64,000 nucleotides of DNA. It comes from Epiperipatus broadwayi (lineage: Eukaryota; Onychophora; Udeonychophora; Euonychophora; Peripatidae). The position numbers and the translations under genes are program-made. The DNA is taken from contig JAQFVV010012394.1 in NCBI GenBank assembly GCA_028023455.1, positions 31,588,885 to 31,652,884 of the forward strand, read 5' to 3'. Shown in pieces: positions 36,208 through 46,999 of this stretch; position 1 is the first letter of the stretch, and every line of letters starts with the position of its first letter. The notes beneath the pieces are model-generated. The model did not search any database. It was not told the origin of the DNA and was given only the letters and a program-made list of their open reading frames with translations.

Positions 36208-36347
36208 TATCTAATGAGCATGCTAATAGGTCTTAACAAGCTTTTCAGAATATCCCTATCCTGAGACCGGTGGCGTCGGTCTGAGGATAGGGATATTCTG
36301 AAAAACTTGTTAAGAGCTATTGGAATGCTCATTAGATAACACTTGTA
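36208..36347. repeat. Long hairpin palindrome
   Basis: Arms from atctaatgagcatgct and cttaacaagcttttcagaat through atccctatcctgagacc are mirrored by ggtctgaggatagggatatt through aaaaacttgttaagag to gctcattagat. The centre is ggtggcgtc. The arms are about 60 bases with few mismatches, and the inner half is GC-richer than its surroundings. Confidence 0.9.
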
Positions 36348-36399
36348 ATACAAGCTTAATAAATTAAGTCATGTGATATATAATTTGATTTCTTCTTTG

Positions 36400-36431
<32 letters not shown>

Positions 36432-36436
36432 AAATC

Positions 36437-36590
36437 AAATTACTCCAAATCAAAACTCAAACAAACTAGCCAAGAAAATAAAATCTACAACACAACCAAT
36501 GGTTTCACTGCCACTTTTGGTTGGGTTGTAGATTTTATTTTCTTGGCTATTTTGGTTGAGTTTTGGATTTGGGGGTAATTTTGATTATTT
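36437..36590. repeat. Inverted repeat
   Basis: aaatcaaattactccaaatc, aaaactcaa, agccaagaaaataaaatcta and caacacaacca are mirrored by tggttgggttgtagatttta, ttttcttggct and ttgagttttggatttggggg, ending taattttgatt. The centre is near 36512. A CA/TA microsatellite lies just left. Confidence 0.88.
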
Positions 36591-36825
36591 ATTGACTAGT
36601 TTATAGTGAATACATTACTTATATATACAGTTCAAAAGATCCTCATAATCTGAAAATGTATTTTTGTAGATAAATTTACTTGTATAATGGCACATTTTCA
36701 ATCACTGTAAGTCATACTTGCGATTGTGACATGCAACAGTTATTATTCTATAATGATGGATAGTTCATAATTAGCAATTTTTTTTAGAATATTTGTAATT
36801 ATTCGCCAAAATCGTTTCTATCCTT

Positions 36826-37067
36826 GATTAAGGAAAAAGGTTTATTCTATTTCTTTATTTATCAACAGTAGCTGAGGTACTTGCAGTTAGAGAATCCAGA
36901 TTCGTAACTCTCTGGTATCGTTTATGCCATCTCTTTACTAGTAACTGAGTATGCATTTGACTAGGAAAGTCAGATTCGTAACACTCAGAATGCTATATAT
37001 TTGGTTTCTCTAAAAGATCATTCAGCTATTGTTAATAAATAACGAGAAGGAATAAACCGTTTCCTTA
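36826..37067. repeat. MITE-like element with about 46-base terminal inverted repeats
   Basis: The left end taaggaaaaaggtttattct with atttatcaacagtagctga is the inverse of the right end tcagctattgttaataaata with ggaataaaccgtttcctta. Internally, agattcgtaac occurs twice. It has no coding capacity. No clear target duplication was seen. Confidence 0.85.
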
Positions 37068-37584
37068 CGCCATATTGGACGTTTCCAGCAACTAATTACA
37101 AATAAGATTAAAAAAATAGAATAACAACTTCGAATATTTATAATATTTGTTAGTTCTTATAAGACTTTTACCTGACTTCTCTCAAAATAAAAAGCAAAAT
37201 CATTTTATTCACTTGGGATCTGAATAATTTTAGAGACTGGGCAAGATATTTTGGGAACTCTTCTATGTCATGAGCAAAAAAAAGTTATTTTCTAATTTAC
37301 ATTTGGATATATTTAATACAATTATCTTTGATTAACTTTAGGGGGTGGTGCAAATATATATGTATACCTTACAACTTTTTTTTCAGTTCTTTAGTGACAT
37401 TTAGTATTCATTAGACTTGATAGATATTTGTGAGTGATAGTTCATGTAATGTGAGTTCTCAAATACCTTTTGTCATCACTGTTAGGTGGCAATCAGCAAT
37501 ATATTTGTTGGGTTGCTGATTTTAATATGCTTTTTGATATTTAAGTTTCAAGTGTGTTGTTGCAGTTCTTGAGATCAATAGTAA

Positions 37585-38998
37585 ATGGTCAGATAAAAAT
37601 TTCTATACTGCAGCTGTTGGCTAATGGCATATCTTTTTTTGGTAAATGTTTGTTGATGACATGAATTGGTAAGAGTATGGTAGCCAGTTGGATGTTTGAT
37701 TGCTGTGTTATAAGTGGACAGGTTATTGTGATGTCAAGATGCACAAGTTTATTATCTCCGGTTCTTAATTTTTCCATTTTGATATTAAATGTTGATGGAT
37801 GATGCCTTGTATTGTTTCTAAGGTGAATGTACAATGAGTTCATATCCTATAGAGCACAAAAGTAGCTGTGTGAATTTATAGACCAGGGTCTTGGTGATAT
37901 GAGACAATGATTTTTAAGGGGCATTAGGTTTATGTGTATCTGAAAATTCTTATAATATCCTATGTAAGGCTGGTAGATGTTTTTGGGTGGGAAGAAGACA
38001 GTTATGTCATCCATATAATGTGATACATATTGTCTGCTGAGATGTGTTTGGGGTATTTGGATGCCAGTAAATGTTTCCTGAATCTTCACTAATAGTGGGC
38101 TGGTGTACAAAATGAATAGTAATGAACTTAGGGGAGAACCTTGGGAGTTTAATTGGGTTGGAGTGAAGAGTATGGAATTTTTTCTGCTGAGTGTTATATG
38201 TATTTCTTGATTCAACAGTTAAGTTAATCAGCATGTACAGAAGAATATGAAGTATTGCGGTCATGGCCAACATGTCAATTAGTACCGTGATTTCCACAAA
38301 ATCAAAGGCTGCATCAATGGCTAGCTGATTTGCAACTGGAGCATATTTTTTTTGGCCTCACACAGATCAAAACTACTTTGAAGATAAGGACTGCTTTTCC
38401 TGTTGATTTCTTGCAAATAAGTGAGATATGGCTCAATCTTGTCTTTAATAACTTTCTCAATGAGTTTTGTGGCTAGTGGGTGCATGTAGATAGGTGATGG
38501 TTGTTAAAAGTGGTTATTGAAGCTGGTTTCTTGTTGAAATGCACTATTGTGATTGGATAAAGATTATCAATATAAATTTTTTTGTGAAAGATAGTTTGCA
38601 AGGTCACATAGCACTGAATAGTTGAATGGCTAAGGTAATCAAACACAAAGCTTGGTATGCCATGAATATCTGGATGACATGTGCTGGGAAGAGTAGAAAG
38701 TTTGATTGTGAATTCATTAGATGTAAATGGTGTTTGTTTTGGCTGGTCCAAAATGTCATTAGTGAGATGAAGTGTTGATGAGTTTTGAAGCTTGTTTGAA
38801 ATGCTCATATATAGTTTGTCATGTTTGGATGTTCGTATTTGAAGAGTCATGGGTATTCTAATGGTGGGGGAAAGGACAAGGCCCCGTCTAATGTAGCCTC
38901 TAGTCCATTTATGCTGTATACTGAGATTTATGTTGCTTTTTCAATGGCTATGTGGTTTTTAAGTTCCACATATGTGTTGTTATATGGCTGAGTGAACT

Positions 38999-39040
<42 letters not shown>

Positions 39041-39800
39041 CTGATATGTGTTGTGATTAGGTTCAGACATCACTATCTGCTTATGTAAATCATTAGCCAG
39101 AGGTAAAAGTATGGACAGTGGGTTTTCTGATGATGTGATTAATGTTAAATGATATTTATGTATGCCTGATATTTTTTCACAGCCCTTAGTTGTAGTCTTT
39201 CAAGTTTGTGGAGCATAATATGTTTTGGAAAAAGGGAATTCTGGAGTGGTTGAAAGAAGTATAATTCTTGTTGTTTTTCCAAAGGGTAAGGTGGTTGTCT
39301 GAATTTCAGCTAGGATGGGTGTTGCAGTTTGTGCAGAATGGTCTGAGAATGGAGGTGAATTGAGATTCAAGCTGATGAAGTGATACAGAATTAGTGAATA
39401 GAAGCAAAAATCAATTAATGATGTGTGATGGTTGTTATGAAATATCACTGTGTTTGGTGCTAGAAAACCTTCAGAACTCATAAGTGGTCTTGCTATTTAA
39501 TGAACCAAGTGATTTGGGGTGAAGTATGTGTACATCATGTTAAAATCTTCCATAAGGATGATTGGGTAAGAAGTTAATGCTAGTAATAAGTTGATGGTAT
39601 GATGTTGGATATGGTGGTGTTTTCATGTGGAATATAAGTTAATATCATGTTGAGTGATTGTTCAGTGATGAAAGGTTTCTATTAACAGGTTTGTATCAAT
39701 GTTTATGATTTTAAATGATGTGAATGCAGTCATAAGTAGACCAATGTCACCTGAAGGTGATGATATGTTCCTGGAGCAAGCACTGAAGTCCTGTGTGAAT
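37585..39800 (-). mobile_element. Jockey/CR1-like LINE, decayed
   Basis: On the - strand, an endonuclease-like part (SSPSGDIGLLMTAFTSF near 39760; later SLNLNSPPFSDHSAQT) precedes RT segments. These are NEFTIKLSTLPSTCHPDIHG-IPSFVFDYLS (38720-38620), QGSPLSSLLFILYTSPLLVK (38150-38090) and YVSHYMDDITVF (38030-37995), then NTRHHPSTFNIKMEKLRT. The last RT boxes are B and C (YMDD). Stops and frameshifts are frequent. Its GC is higher than surrounding intron, so it is a younger insertion than many others. Confidence 0.75.
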
Positions 39801-39936
39801 TGCATTGCAGGGTCAATCTATGATCAGCTGTATATCTTTGTTTCCAAAAACCCTAACATGTGATTGTGTAATTTTAGCCCATTGCCTAAGATGGTGTACT
39901 TTGTTCAGTGAGTTTAAACCATGCACATTAACAGCT

Positions 39937-39992
39937 GTTATTATTATTATTATTATTATTATTATCATCATCATCATCATTATTATTATTAT
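39937..39992. repeat. (ATT)n / (ATC)n microsatellite
   Basis: TTATTATT units pass into ATCATC and back to TTATTATT. It sits between the - strand LINE and the + strand LINE and may be the tail of one of them. Confidence 0.95.
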
Positions 39993-40311
39993 GAAGATGT
40001 GTCGATTTTGATAATCAAAATCAAATTGATATTTTTTGATTTGTCTAAGGCATTTGATAATAATTCCCATACTATGCTTACTAGCAAGTTAGATTATTTG
40101 TGGTTAACTAAATCGTAATTAGAATAGGTTGCATCTTTTCTACATTAAAAACCACATTTTATTAAATATTTTGGTTGTGAATCACATGATTATTTTTAAT
40201 AATTCTGATTGTCCTAGGGATGTATTTTGATACCATTTCTATTCAACATATTTACTTTTGATTTAACTGAAACACACAGGCTTATTAAATACCTGTGTCT
40301 ATATATGTAAT

Positions 40312-40605
40312 GTATAGAGTATATGAGCACAGACTTTCACACAACCCACCACTCTCCACACTATCTCATAACACTGATACACCTGAACCCATATATATTG
40401 AAAAGATAAATAATCATCAATATACATATTTCATGCTAAACCAGCAATCATCAGTTGGTCCAGATTACCATCTCTACACATATATGCTATAAGTGCTCAG
40501 ATATATATTAAGATAGCAATCCTCATACTTTAATGGACAGGCTTCAATCTACTCTACACTCCAACTCTTCAACCATCCATCCAATTGATTTAAATACATT
40601 ATATT
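40312..40605 (-). repeat. Family A half element inserted in LINE
   Basis: It matches the left arm of the 24.0 kb palindrome in the same + strand reading: gagcacagactttcaca, atctcataacactgatacac, ttgaaaagataaataatcat, taatggacaggcttcaat and accatccatcca. It ends near the centre of the palindrome, so only one arm is present. It splits the LINE between RT boxes B and C. Confidence 0.85.
40416..40459 (-). ncRNA. Type I hammerhead ribozyme, family A, near-intact
   Basis: On the - strand: ACCAA, CTGATGA, stem II TTGC with loop TGGTTTA and GCAT, GAAA, ATGTATA, then TTGAT. All core boxes CUGAUGA and GAAA are intact. Stem II has one terminal U-U mismatch and stem I one A-C mismatch. The copy is independent of the one at 24482, so the core is conserved between insertions. 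Confidence 0.6.
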
Positions 40606-41007
40606 TGGTTAGTGCATTTTACACTTTGCTGATGATATTAAGAGTTATAAATACATTAAAACATCTCATGATTGTAATTATCTACATGTTCCCGATATGC
40701 ATTTGAATATAGTAAGACCTTTTACATTGCAAAATTTAGAACAAATCATTTAAAAGATTTTTCATTATTTAGACTTCCAAGATTAATGCCTTTTAACATC
40801 ACGTTGGTATTCATCATTAAAGTGTAATCAATATATAAAAACAATTTTGATAATCAAAAAAGCAAATCATATATAACGTGACATTACTTTTATAAGCTTG
40901 TATTTACAAAAATGTAATACAGAGAGCGTACCAATAGCTCAAATAAGCTCTTAATTGATAAGTGCAGTATGAGAAAATATTTAAAATCTCTATCCAGAAC
41001 CTTCCCA

Positions 41008-41053
41008 TCTCCAGACCAACTGGTTTTGAGCTTATGGCTCACATCAGTGGAGA
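41008..41053 (-). ncRNA. Hammerhead-like ribozyme, family C
   Basis: On the - strand TCTCCA pairs with TGGAGA (6 bp stem I). CTGATGT replaces CUGAUGA. Stem II is GAGC, loop CATAA, GCTC (4 bp). AAAA replaces GAAA. Stem III is ACC, loop AGTT, GGT, followed by C as the cleavage base. All three stems close, but two core bases (A9, G12) are changed. Downstream sequence (gatagagattttaaatattt) resembles the part following the family B core, so B and C are related. Confidence 0.5.
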
Positions 41054-42469
41054 GCTAGAATTCTTATATATGATATTCTTATATTATTTATTTATTTTTA
41101 TTAACATTATATTCTATAAATAGGTTTTCTATGAATGCCTGTAGTATACATTGATTTAAAAAAATTGAACTGAATTATTATATTTTTTCATTTAACTCTT
41201 CTTTTTATTTATATTATCTGTTGTCAGAGCATTTTATCCTACAATATCTTCTTTGTGTGTTATACAAAATTATACTTTGTGCATTATCTTTTGTAGATCT
41301 TGATCATCTTCTGTTTGAGATATATTTACTCAGCGTGATATATTTGATGTTAATCATTTATATTAATATAGAACCATTCTTGACATTTTTTATTGTAAAC
41401 TTTTTCTGAATCCTAGAATTTCTATTCTCAGTATTCGGCTTTCTAATAAATTTCAATTAGTTTTACCAAGTTTTTTTAAGAAATTTATTAGAAGATGATA
41501 TGTTTATTCAGGTTCTAAACTATTTCATACATTTATACATATTTGTTCAATTGATTTGAATAATATTTCTCGAGTATCTTTTAAAAAGTGTTTACATCAG
41601 TGGTTGCGCAATATATATTAATTTTGTAATATATTTATATTCTTATTTTTATATTTATTTCACTTATTTATTTTAAACTGTATTTTTGGTCTTTTGCTAT
41701 TTCTGACTGTTGTATTTATATATTAATTATTACATGTAAGTTCCTCGCACAAGATTTTTCTTATTTGGAGTTTTCAAATAATCGTAATATACTTTGTGTT
41801 TACTTCATAGAACAAATTGAAATAAATTGAAAATGAATTATTATTATTATCATTATTATTTTTGTTGTTGTTTCATTTCTCACATCACTCAAGAATTGTT
41901 AATAATTTACAATAAATACATTTCAAAATTTACAATTGTTATACCTCTCTTGGAAAAAAAACTAAAAATAATAATGTCATATAAAAAGAATAACCAAATG
42001 ACTTATTCTTCGAAGTTTATAAAAAGTTTGATCATCGTGACAGTACATGGGGAGGTGATTTAGGAGCCATGAACTCCATAATCTGCCATTCTACAATTAT
42101 AACATACAACTTAGTGTATTAAATTAATTTTTTTTTTTAAATGTTTCATTTTATTGTAATAACAGACATTTATATATATATTGATAAAAATTTGTAGCAA
42201 TAACAACTCTGCCTACACATTATTTCTAAGTAATAAGCCTAATTCTTCTAATTCAATTCCACCATCATGTATCTGCTTCAACTTCTCTTGATTACTCATG
42301 TTCACACTAGGTGGCAGAACTGGAGTAAGGAAATTCTATAAAAATATATTAATAGATTTCTTTTTTTAAATAGTGAAGTAGTGTTTTGTAAATATGATTT
42401 TTAATACTATTACTTTTTTTAAATTACAGATATTGTTTATTATATATTTTTTAATAATTGTTATTAAAG

Positions 42470-42682
42470 GGTCGTCAAGGAAAAGGTGTAATTTATGTGT
42501 GGGCAGCAGGAAATGGGGGTCGAGCAGAAGACAATTGTGACTGTGATGGTTATACGGGTAGCATATACACACTTTCTGTTGGTAGTGCATCAGAAAAAGG
42601 TGAATTTCCATGGTATGGTGAAAGGTGTGCCTCCACATTGACCACAACCTACTCCAGTGGGGCTTACACAGATCAAAAAATA
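42470..42682 (+). CDS. PCSK1-like: PC1/3-like convertase exon e with oxyanion Asn (213 nt)
   Basis: Acceptor gttattaaag, donor gtgagt (strong). It encodes 71 complete codons: [20 protein letters not shown], then [20 protein letters not shown], up to [21 protein letters not shown] contains the oxyanion-hole Asn; PC2 has Asp there, so PC2 is excluded. DNCDCDGY holds a conserved cysteine pair. Both ends are in phase 0. Confidence 0.95.
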
Positions 42683-42959
42683 GTGAGTATTGTTTTGTAA
42701 CAGTTTCTCATACCACGTTTCTATTAATTTTCTTGTATTTTGGTACGTTAAAAGTATTTTTGTTTGCTTACATTTTTTAATTATAAGAAATTATCATTGA
42801 TCTTACTAATCTTTATCAAGTGTTTACTTGTTAGAAGGATTCAGCTATATTTAATTATTATCATTTTACTATTTCTTTATCAACATCATCACTTAGAAAA
42901 CTATTTCAATATATATGAAATAGACACAATGCCTATTGCTAACTCAAAAATCAAATATA

Positions 42960-43325
42960 AAATAAATCACTCCCCCAAACATTATGTTTTTCCATCAATG
43001 CTACTTTGTGAATAAAAATAAAAGTAGGGTCCTGAAAAAACATAATGTTTGGGTTAGTCATTTGACATTTGAATTTTCATCTGGCGATATGCATTGGGTT
43101 TATTTCATCCACATTTATGCTTAATAGATTGCAAAGTTAAAATGCTGTTTAGTATTTCTTTATATATGTAAGTGAAACAAGTTTATTTATGAGCAATTTA
43201 AGATTTTTTCTAATTTATCTAAGGAGATTATACCCATGGTTGTGTTGTTTGAAATTTAGACTATCTTAATTCATAAGATAGCATTGCTGCAAAAACATAA
43301 TGTTTGGGGGAGTGATTTGACATAT
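42960..43325. repeat. Family E inverted-repeat element
   Basis: tcactcccccaaacattatg (42967 on) is mirrored by cataatgtttgggggagtga (43296 on). A further copy of the end (aaaacataatgtttgggtta) lies at 43038, followed by gaattttcatctggcgatat. That tail recurs in the palindrome at 55.5 kb. It probably represents one element inserted in or recombined with another. Confidence 0.8.
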
Positions 43326-43899
43326 TATATATACATATATACAAACATTTTAAATGTTTCTATTGTTTACTTTTTACTTTACATCCCTCAATCATTATAT
43401 TAGATTCTTCCATCTTCATGTGTTTTTACTCAATTTAGTTTTTTTCTAATATATTTCATGTTAATTTTTTTTTTTTAACATAAAGTCATATTGGTAAATA
43501 TGTTCTTGTGTAAAATCCTTGGATCAACTCTGGTGAAGACACTTCTGATACTTCAACTAATTATGAACTTCTGAGCATTAAAACCATTAACTCTTCAACT
43601 GAATTGAATGCAAAGTCATGTTTTACTGAAAAGCATTGTTATTTTTTTCATTGCATTTGTTAATAGCAGAAAAAAGGTAGTTTATAATTTATTAAAATTC
43701 TAGATTTTAGTTATAATTTTATTCCATAGATGTCACTACGTTTTGAGAAAAATTAAAGAGTAAATAAAACAAACAATCTCTACAAACAAGCCCAATATCA
43801 ATTTAGTGTATATATATTCAGCATGGTCTTTTATTAGTCCTGGAGTTACGGATAAGATCGGTAGAAGACTATCTAGTTTTAATATAGACAACTTTTTCT

Positions 43900-44445
43900 A
43901 CTAGCAAGAAAATTGGTGATTTTTTACACAAACCTAAAGACAGAGTATTTTTGGAACACCAGGGGTTTATGAAATTTCATATTTGCAGTGCTCAAGAAGC
44001 TAGGCCAGTCTAATAGACAAATAAATGTCAGAATTAAGGAACATATAAATGCTTTTAATCAGAAAATTAAGACATCAGTTTTTACTTCCCATTTTTTATA
44101 AAGTGGTCACAAACCTGATTTTGACAATGCAAAAATACCTGCTAATTTGGAAAGGTATGGTTTAAGAACCATGAGAGAGTTAATTGAAATATTAAATACC
44201 TACTGGTTTAAATAGGGCTGATGAAGCACAACGTATTCCAGCTATGTGGAAACCACTCATTTTATTTCTGGCTTCTAATATTAACTTAAAATTAATAGGT
44301 GAAAAAACTGAGGGAAATAATCATTTTGATAAGCCTCATATTGTGAATGCTGAACTACTTCAAGTTGAATCTCATTTCTCATCTCGCACTCGGTCACGTT
44401 ACTGTATGAGATCTAATGATTTTTCTTTCAAAAGTTAACCTTGAC
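43900..44445 (+). mobile_element. PLE GIY-YIG fragment
   Basis: On +: GVYEISYLQCS, then after a frame break SNRQINVRIKEHINAFNQKI and SGHKPDFDNAKIPANLERYG. It continues with RTMRELIEIL, NRADEAQRIPAMWKPLILFL. It follows the GIY-YIG pattern G.Y.I.C..C...YIG.T.R....R..EH, GH.FDF....I......R...E...I. The YIG itself is decayed. ctgatgaagc at 44218 may be the remnant of the hammerhead known from PLE ends. Confidence 0.72.
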
Positions 44446-44844
44446 AATGATGGATGCTAGTTTGTCCAAATATTGGTATGTAATGGAAAATAACACAGTT
44501 TATCGCAAAAAATAATAATATATATATACATATATCTTTATTAATAAAGTTGTGTGTAAGTGCAGACTAGTCAGTATAGAGTGTTAAAAGATTCCAGAAA
44601 GAATAATAATATGCAGAAAAGAAAATTATTTTATTTCAAAAAGCAATGGGCTAACTTGTATGTCAATAAAGTTAACCTTATGCAAATTAGAAAAGTTGAT
44701 AAAGCAAAAGCCAAAGGCGGATTAGAAAAACTTTAAGTGTAGAATAAACCAGTATTAAAAAAGAGCTCTAGTCATAATATAATTAGATTATCTAAAGAGA
44801 TGTGTGTGAGCAATAAGATACTTAGTAAACTACAGTTGTAAAAA

Positions 44845-45250
44845 GATATATATATTAATTATCTATGGAGATATGAACTGTTAAGTGATCTAGATTTATC
44901 CTGAGTTCGACTAGCAATTAACCAGTTGATTTACTAATCATATTTACTAAGATTATTGTTATTTAAGGTAAATAAATTCATGAATTTATAATTAAACTTT
45001 TTGTGTTTCTTAAAAAATTATATAATTATTCAGCTTTCAGAATATAGTTTGCCCTGGATATATTATGTAATTTGTTTAAAGAAGCAAACAAAAAATTTAA
45101 CAATAAATTCAAGAGTTTATTTATTCTAAATAATAATATTAGTATACAGAATTAGTAAATCAACTGAATAATCACTAGATCAACACAGGCTCAATTTAGA
45201 TCACATAACAGTTAATATATCTATGAATAATTAATATATAAAAGTCTCAG
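44845..45250. repeat. Inverted-repeat element
   Basis: tatatattaattatctatgg, gaactgttaagtgatctaga, cctgagtt and gttgatttactaat on the left are mirrored by attagtaaatcaactgaata, gatcaacacagg, gatcacataacagttaatat and attaatatata on the right. Just outside, tcagaatata..ttg.ccctggatatatta is repeated at 45048 and 45246. It is non-coding. Confidence 0.75.
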
Positions 45251-45644
45251 AATATACTTGGCCCTTGATATATTACAAACATGTGAAGAGAAAGACTAAC
45301 TATTTTATAGTAAATATAAGCATGATTTTTATGGAAGAGATGGATTCCATTTAGTTATAAATATCTCAAAGCCATTAAAGAAGTATAATATTGATTGCTT
45401 TAATTAAAAGGATGTGACTGAGCATTCTGAATGAAAAGCTACAAGCAAACAAAATTAAAATATCAAGAAAATTTCTCAATAAACAATAATGGGCATTGAT
45501 GGATTGGTTTGTTAGTCTTTACAAAATTCTTCTCTACTATATCATCATCGTTATTTTCTCAGTGTCATATTTTCTTGGAATTAAGCGTTATACTCATTGC
45601 AAATTATTGCTGCTGATATAAAACTATACAAATGAAATAATTTA

Positions 45645-45990
45645 ATTATATGTTGGACTGTTTCCATCATCTAGAATTAGCTATTAAATGTCTTTAGAAA
45701 AATTTGAACTTTTCTTATACAATCAATTGTTAATAATATTCATCGCCACTGTAAATTCAATATGCATGAATTTAAAGGTCTCAAGTTCGATTCCCATATT
45801 ATGTTATTAGGCCAGTAACATCTGAAAAAGAAAGGACAATAATACTGCTCGAAATATTGTATTAAATACTAATCCGTGTGCCACTATTAATAATTGAATG
45901 CATTTGAAAAATTTAAATAAAGTTTGATTTTTTTTATAAAAAAAAAAATAATAATAATAATAATGGAAATAATCCAACATATAATTAAAA
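45645..45990. mobile_element. Type 1 SINE flanked by inverted tail copy
   Basis: A + strand SINE (about 45735-45990) has ggtctcaagttcgattccca (box B), taggccagtaacatctgaaa, actgctcgaaatattg and the tail ttgaatgcatttgaaaaat to aatggaaataatccaacat. To its left (45645-45735) the same tail lies inverted (tgttggactgtttccatcat). The pair makes a short foldback similar to that near 23.3-23.7 kb. Confidence 0.7.
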
Positions 45991-46357
45991 CGTTATCAAC
46001 ATATACATGCAGACAATTATTAAAAATTAAAGATAGCTTCTGCTCTTTTTTCTATTGAAAATCAGTTTAGGAATTTTTTAATCATTCAAAAATATAATAA
46101 TGGATGTAAAAAAAAACTAAAGAAATAGCATTCCACCGGGTTTCTTTTGAGCTGCGATTAAGCAATTTTTGAGCAAACAAGTCCAAATAAACTCTATCAC
46201 ACTCTCGTTCCAAATATGTCTGGTTTATTTTCTAATCTTTAATAGATTTTACCTTTTCTAAATTTAATATTATAAACTGAAATCCTTTTTTTAATAACTT
46301 AAATATACACATATATATATTTACATCTTTTATATATTAATATTCTATTTAAAATAG

Positions 46358-46458
46358 ATTAGTACAGATTTACGAAACAAGTGCACCATAAGCCACACGG
46401 GTACATCAGCATCAGCTCCTTTAGCAGCGGGTATTGTAGCTTTAACTTTACAAGCTAA
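46358..46458 (+). CDS. PCSK1-like: PC1/3-like convertase exon f with catalytic Ser (101 nt)
   Basis: Acceptor ttaaaatag and donor gtaagt. It encodes [20 protein letters not shown] followed by [13 protein letters not shown] and two bases of Asn. HTGTSASAP carries the nucleophilic serine of the S8B active site. The preceding intron is 3.7 kb and holds a PLE fragment and a SINE pair. Confidence 0.95.
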
Positions 46459-46884
46459 GTAAGTAACACATAAAATGTCAATAATAATCTATTTATTTAA
46501 AATGCTAATCTAATGATAAAAAAAAATTAGGTATTGATTTAAACAAATTAATTAGATGAATTCAAACTAAATGATTTATATCAAGAAGTTAGATTTGATG
46601 ATGTCTTCTTCTTTATGGAGTCTAAAAACCAACTTACATTATGCAGATAAACAAATATTTCTAACTTATCCTATCTAGAAAATAAAATAAAAATGAAAAA
46701 TAGTTCAAATCTTTATTGGGAAAGTGTGCTAAATATTTTTTTCATTGTTTTTTTATGAGGGGATGTTGAAAAGACATTTTCCTCTAATGAACTTTTTAAC
46801 AGAATTTCACCAACGTTGCCTCGCCAATAGATTGAACATTTCAGAAATATTACCAAATTCACTTATCCTTTATTTTTGCTATAA

Positions 46885-46980
46885 TATATAAATCCAATTT
46901 ATCCAAATCACTTTGAACACTTTTTTAGGTTTTTGTTAAAAAGTGTTTGAAATGATTTGGATAAATTGGATTTATTTAGA
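46885..46980. repeat. Palindrome
   Basis: ataaatccaatttatccaaa, tcactttgaacactttttt and its mirror aaaagtgtttgaaatgattt, ggataaattggatttat. The arms are about 40 bases with a short centre (aggtttttg). Confidence 0.92.
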
Positions 46981-46999
46981 TTGAACATTTATGGTGTTA

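Larger units (their letters stand above)
40020..41870 (+). mobile_element. Jockey/CR1-like LINE with two repeat insertions
   Basis: On +: FFDLSKAFDNNSHTMLTSKL (40037 on, RT box A), GCILIPFLFNIF (40217 on, box B), then after an insertion LHFADDIKSYKYIKTSHDCN (40617 on, box C FADD). Near the end DLNNISRVSFKKCLHQWLRN (41552 on) gives the typical C-terminus. The tail is attgaaataaattgaaaatg followed by TTA repeats. Insertions: family A half at 40312-40605 and family C element at about 40915-41080. It is damaged by stops. Confidence 0.75.

Noticed and set aside
41221-41409. Hydrophobic open frame of 62 codons
   Set aside because: It lies inside the + strand LINE remains and is AT-rich by composition; no start context or family.
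42680-43015. Alternative extension of exon e
   Set aside because: A strong donor gtgagt follows the conserved QKI and the next exon continues the family sequence exactly.
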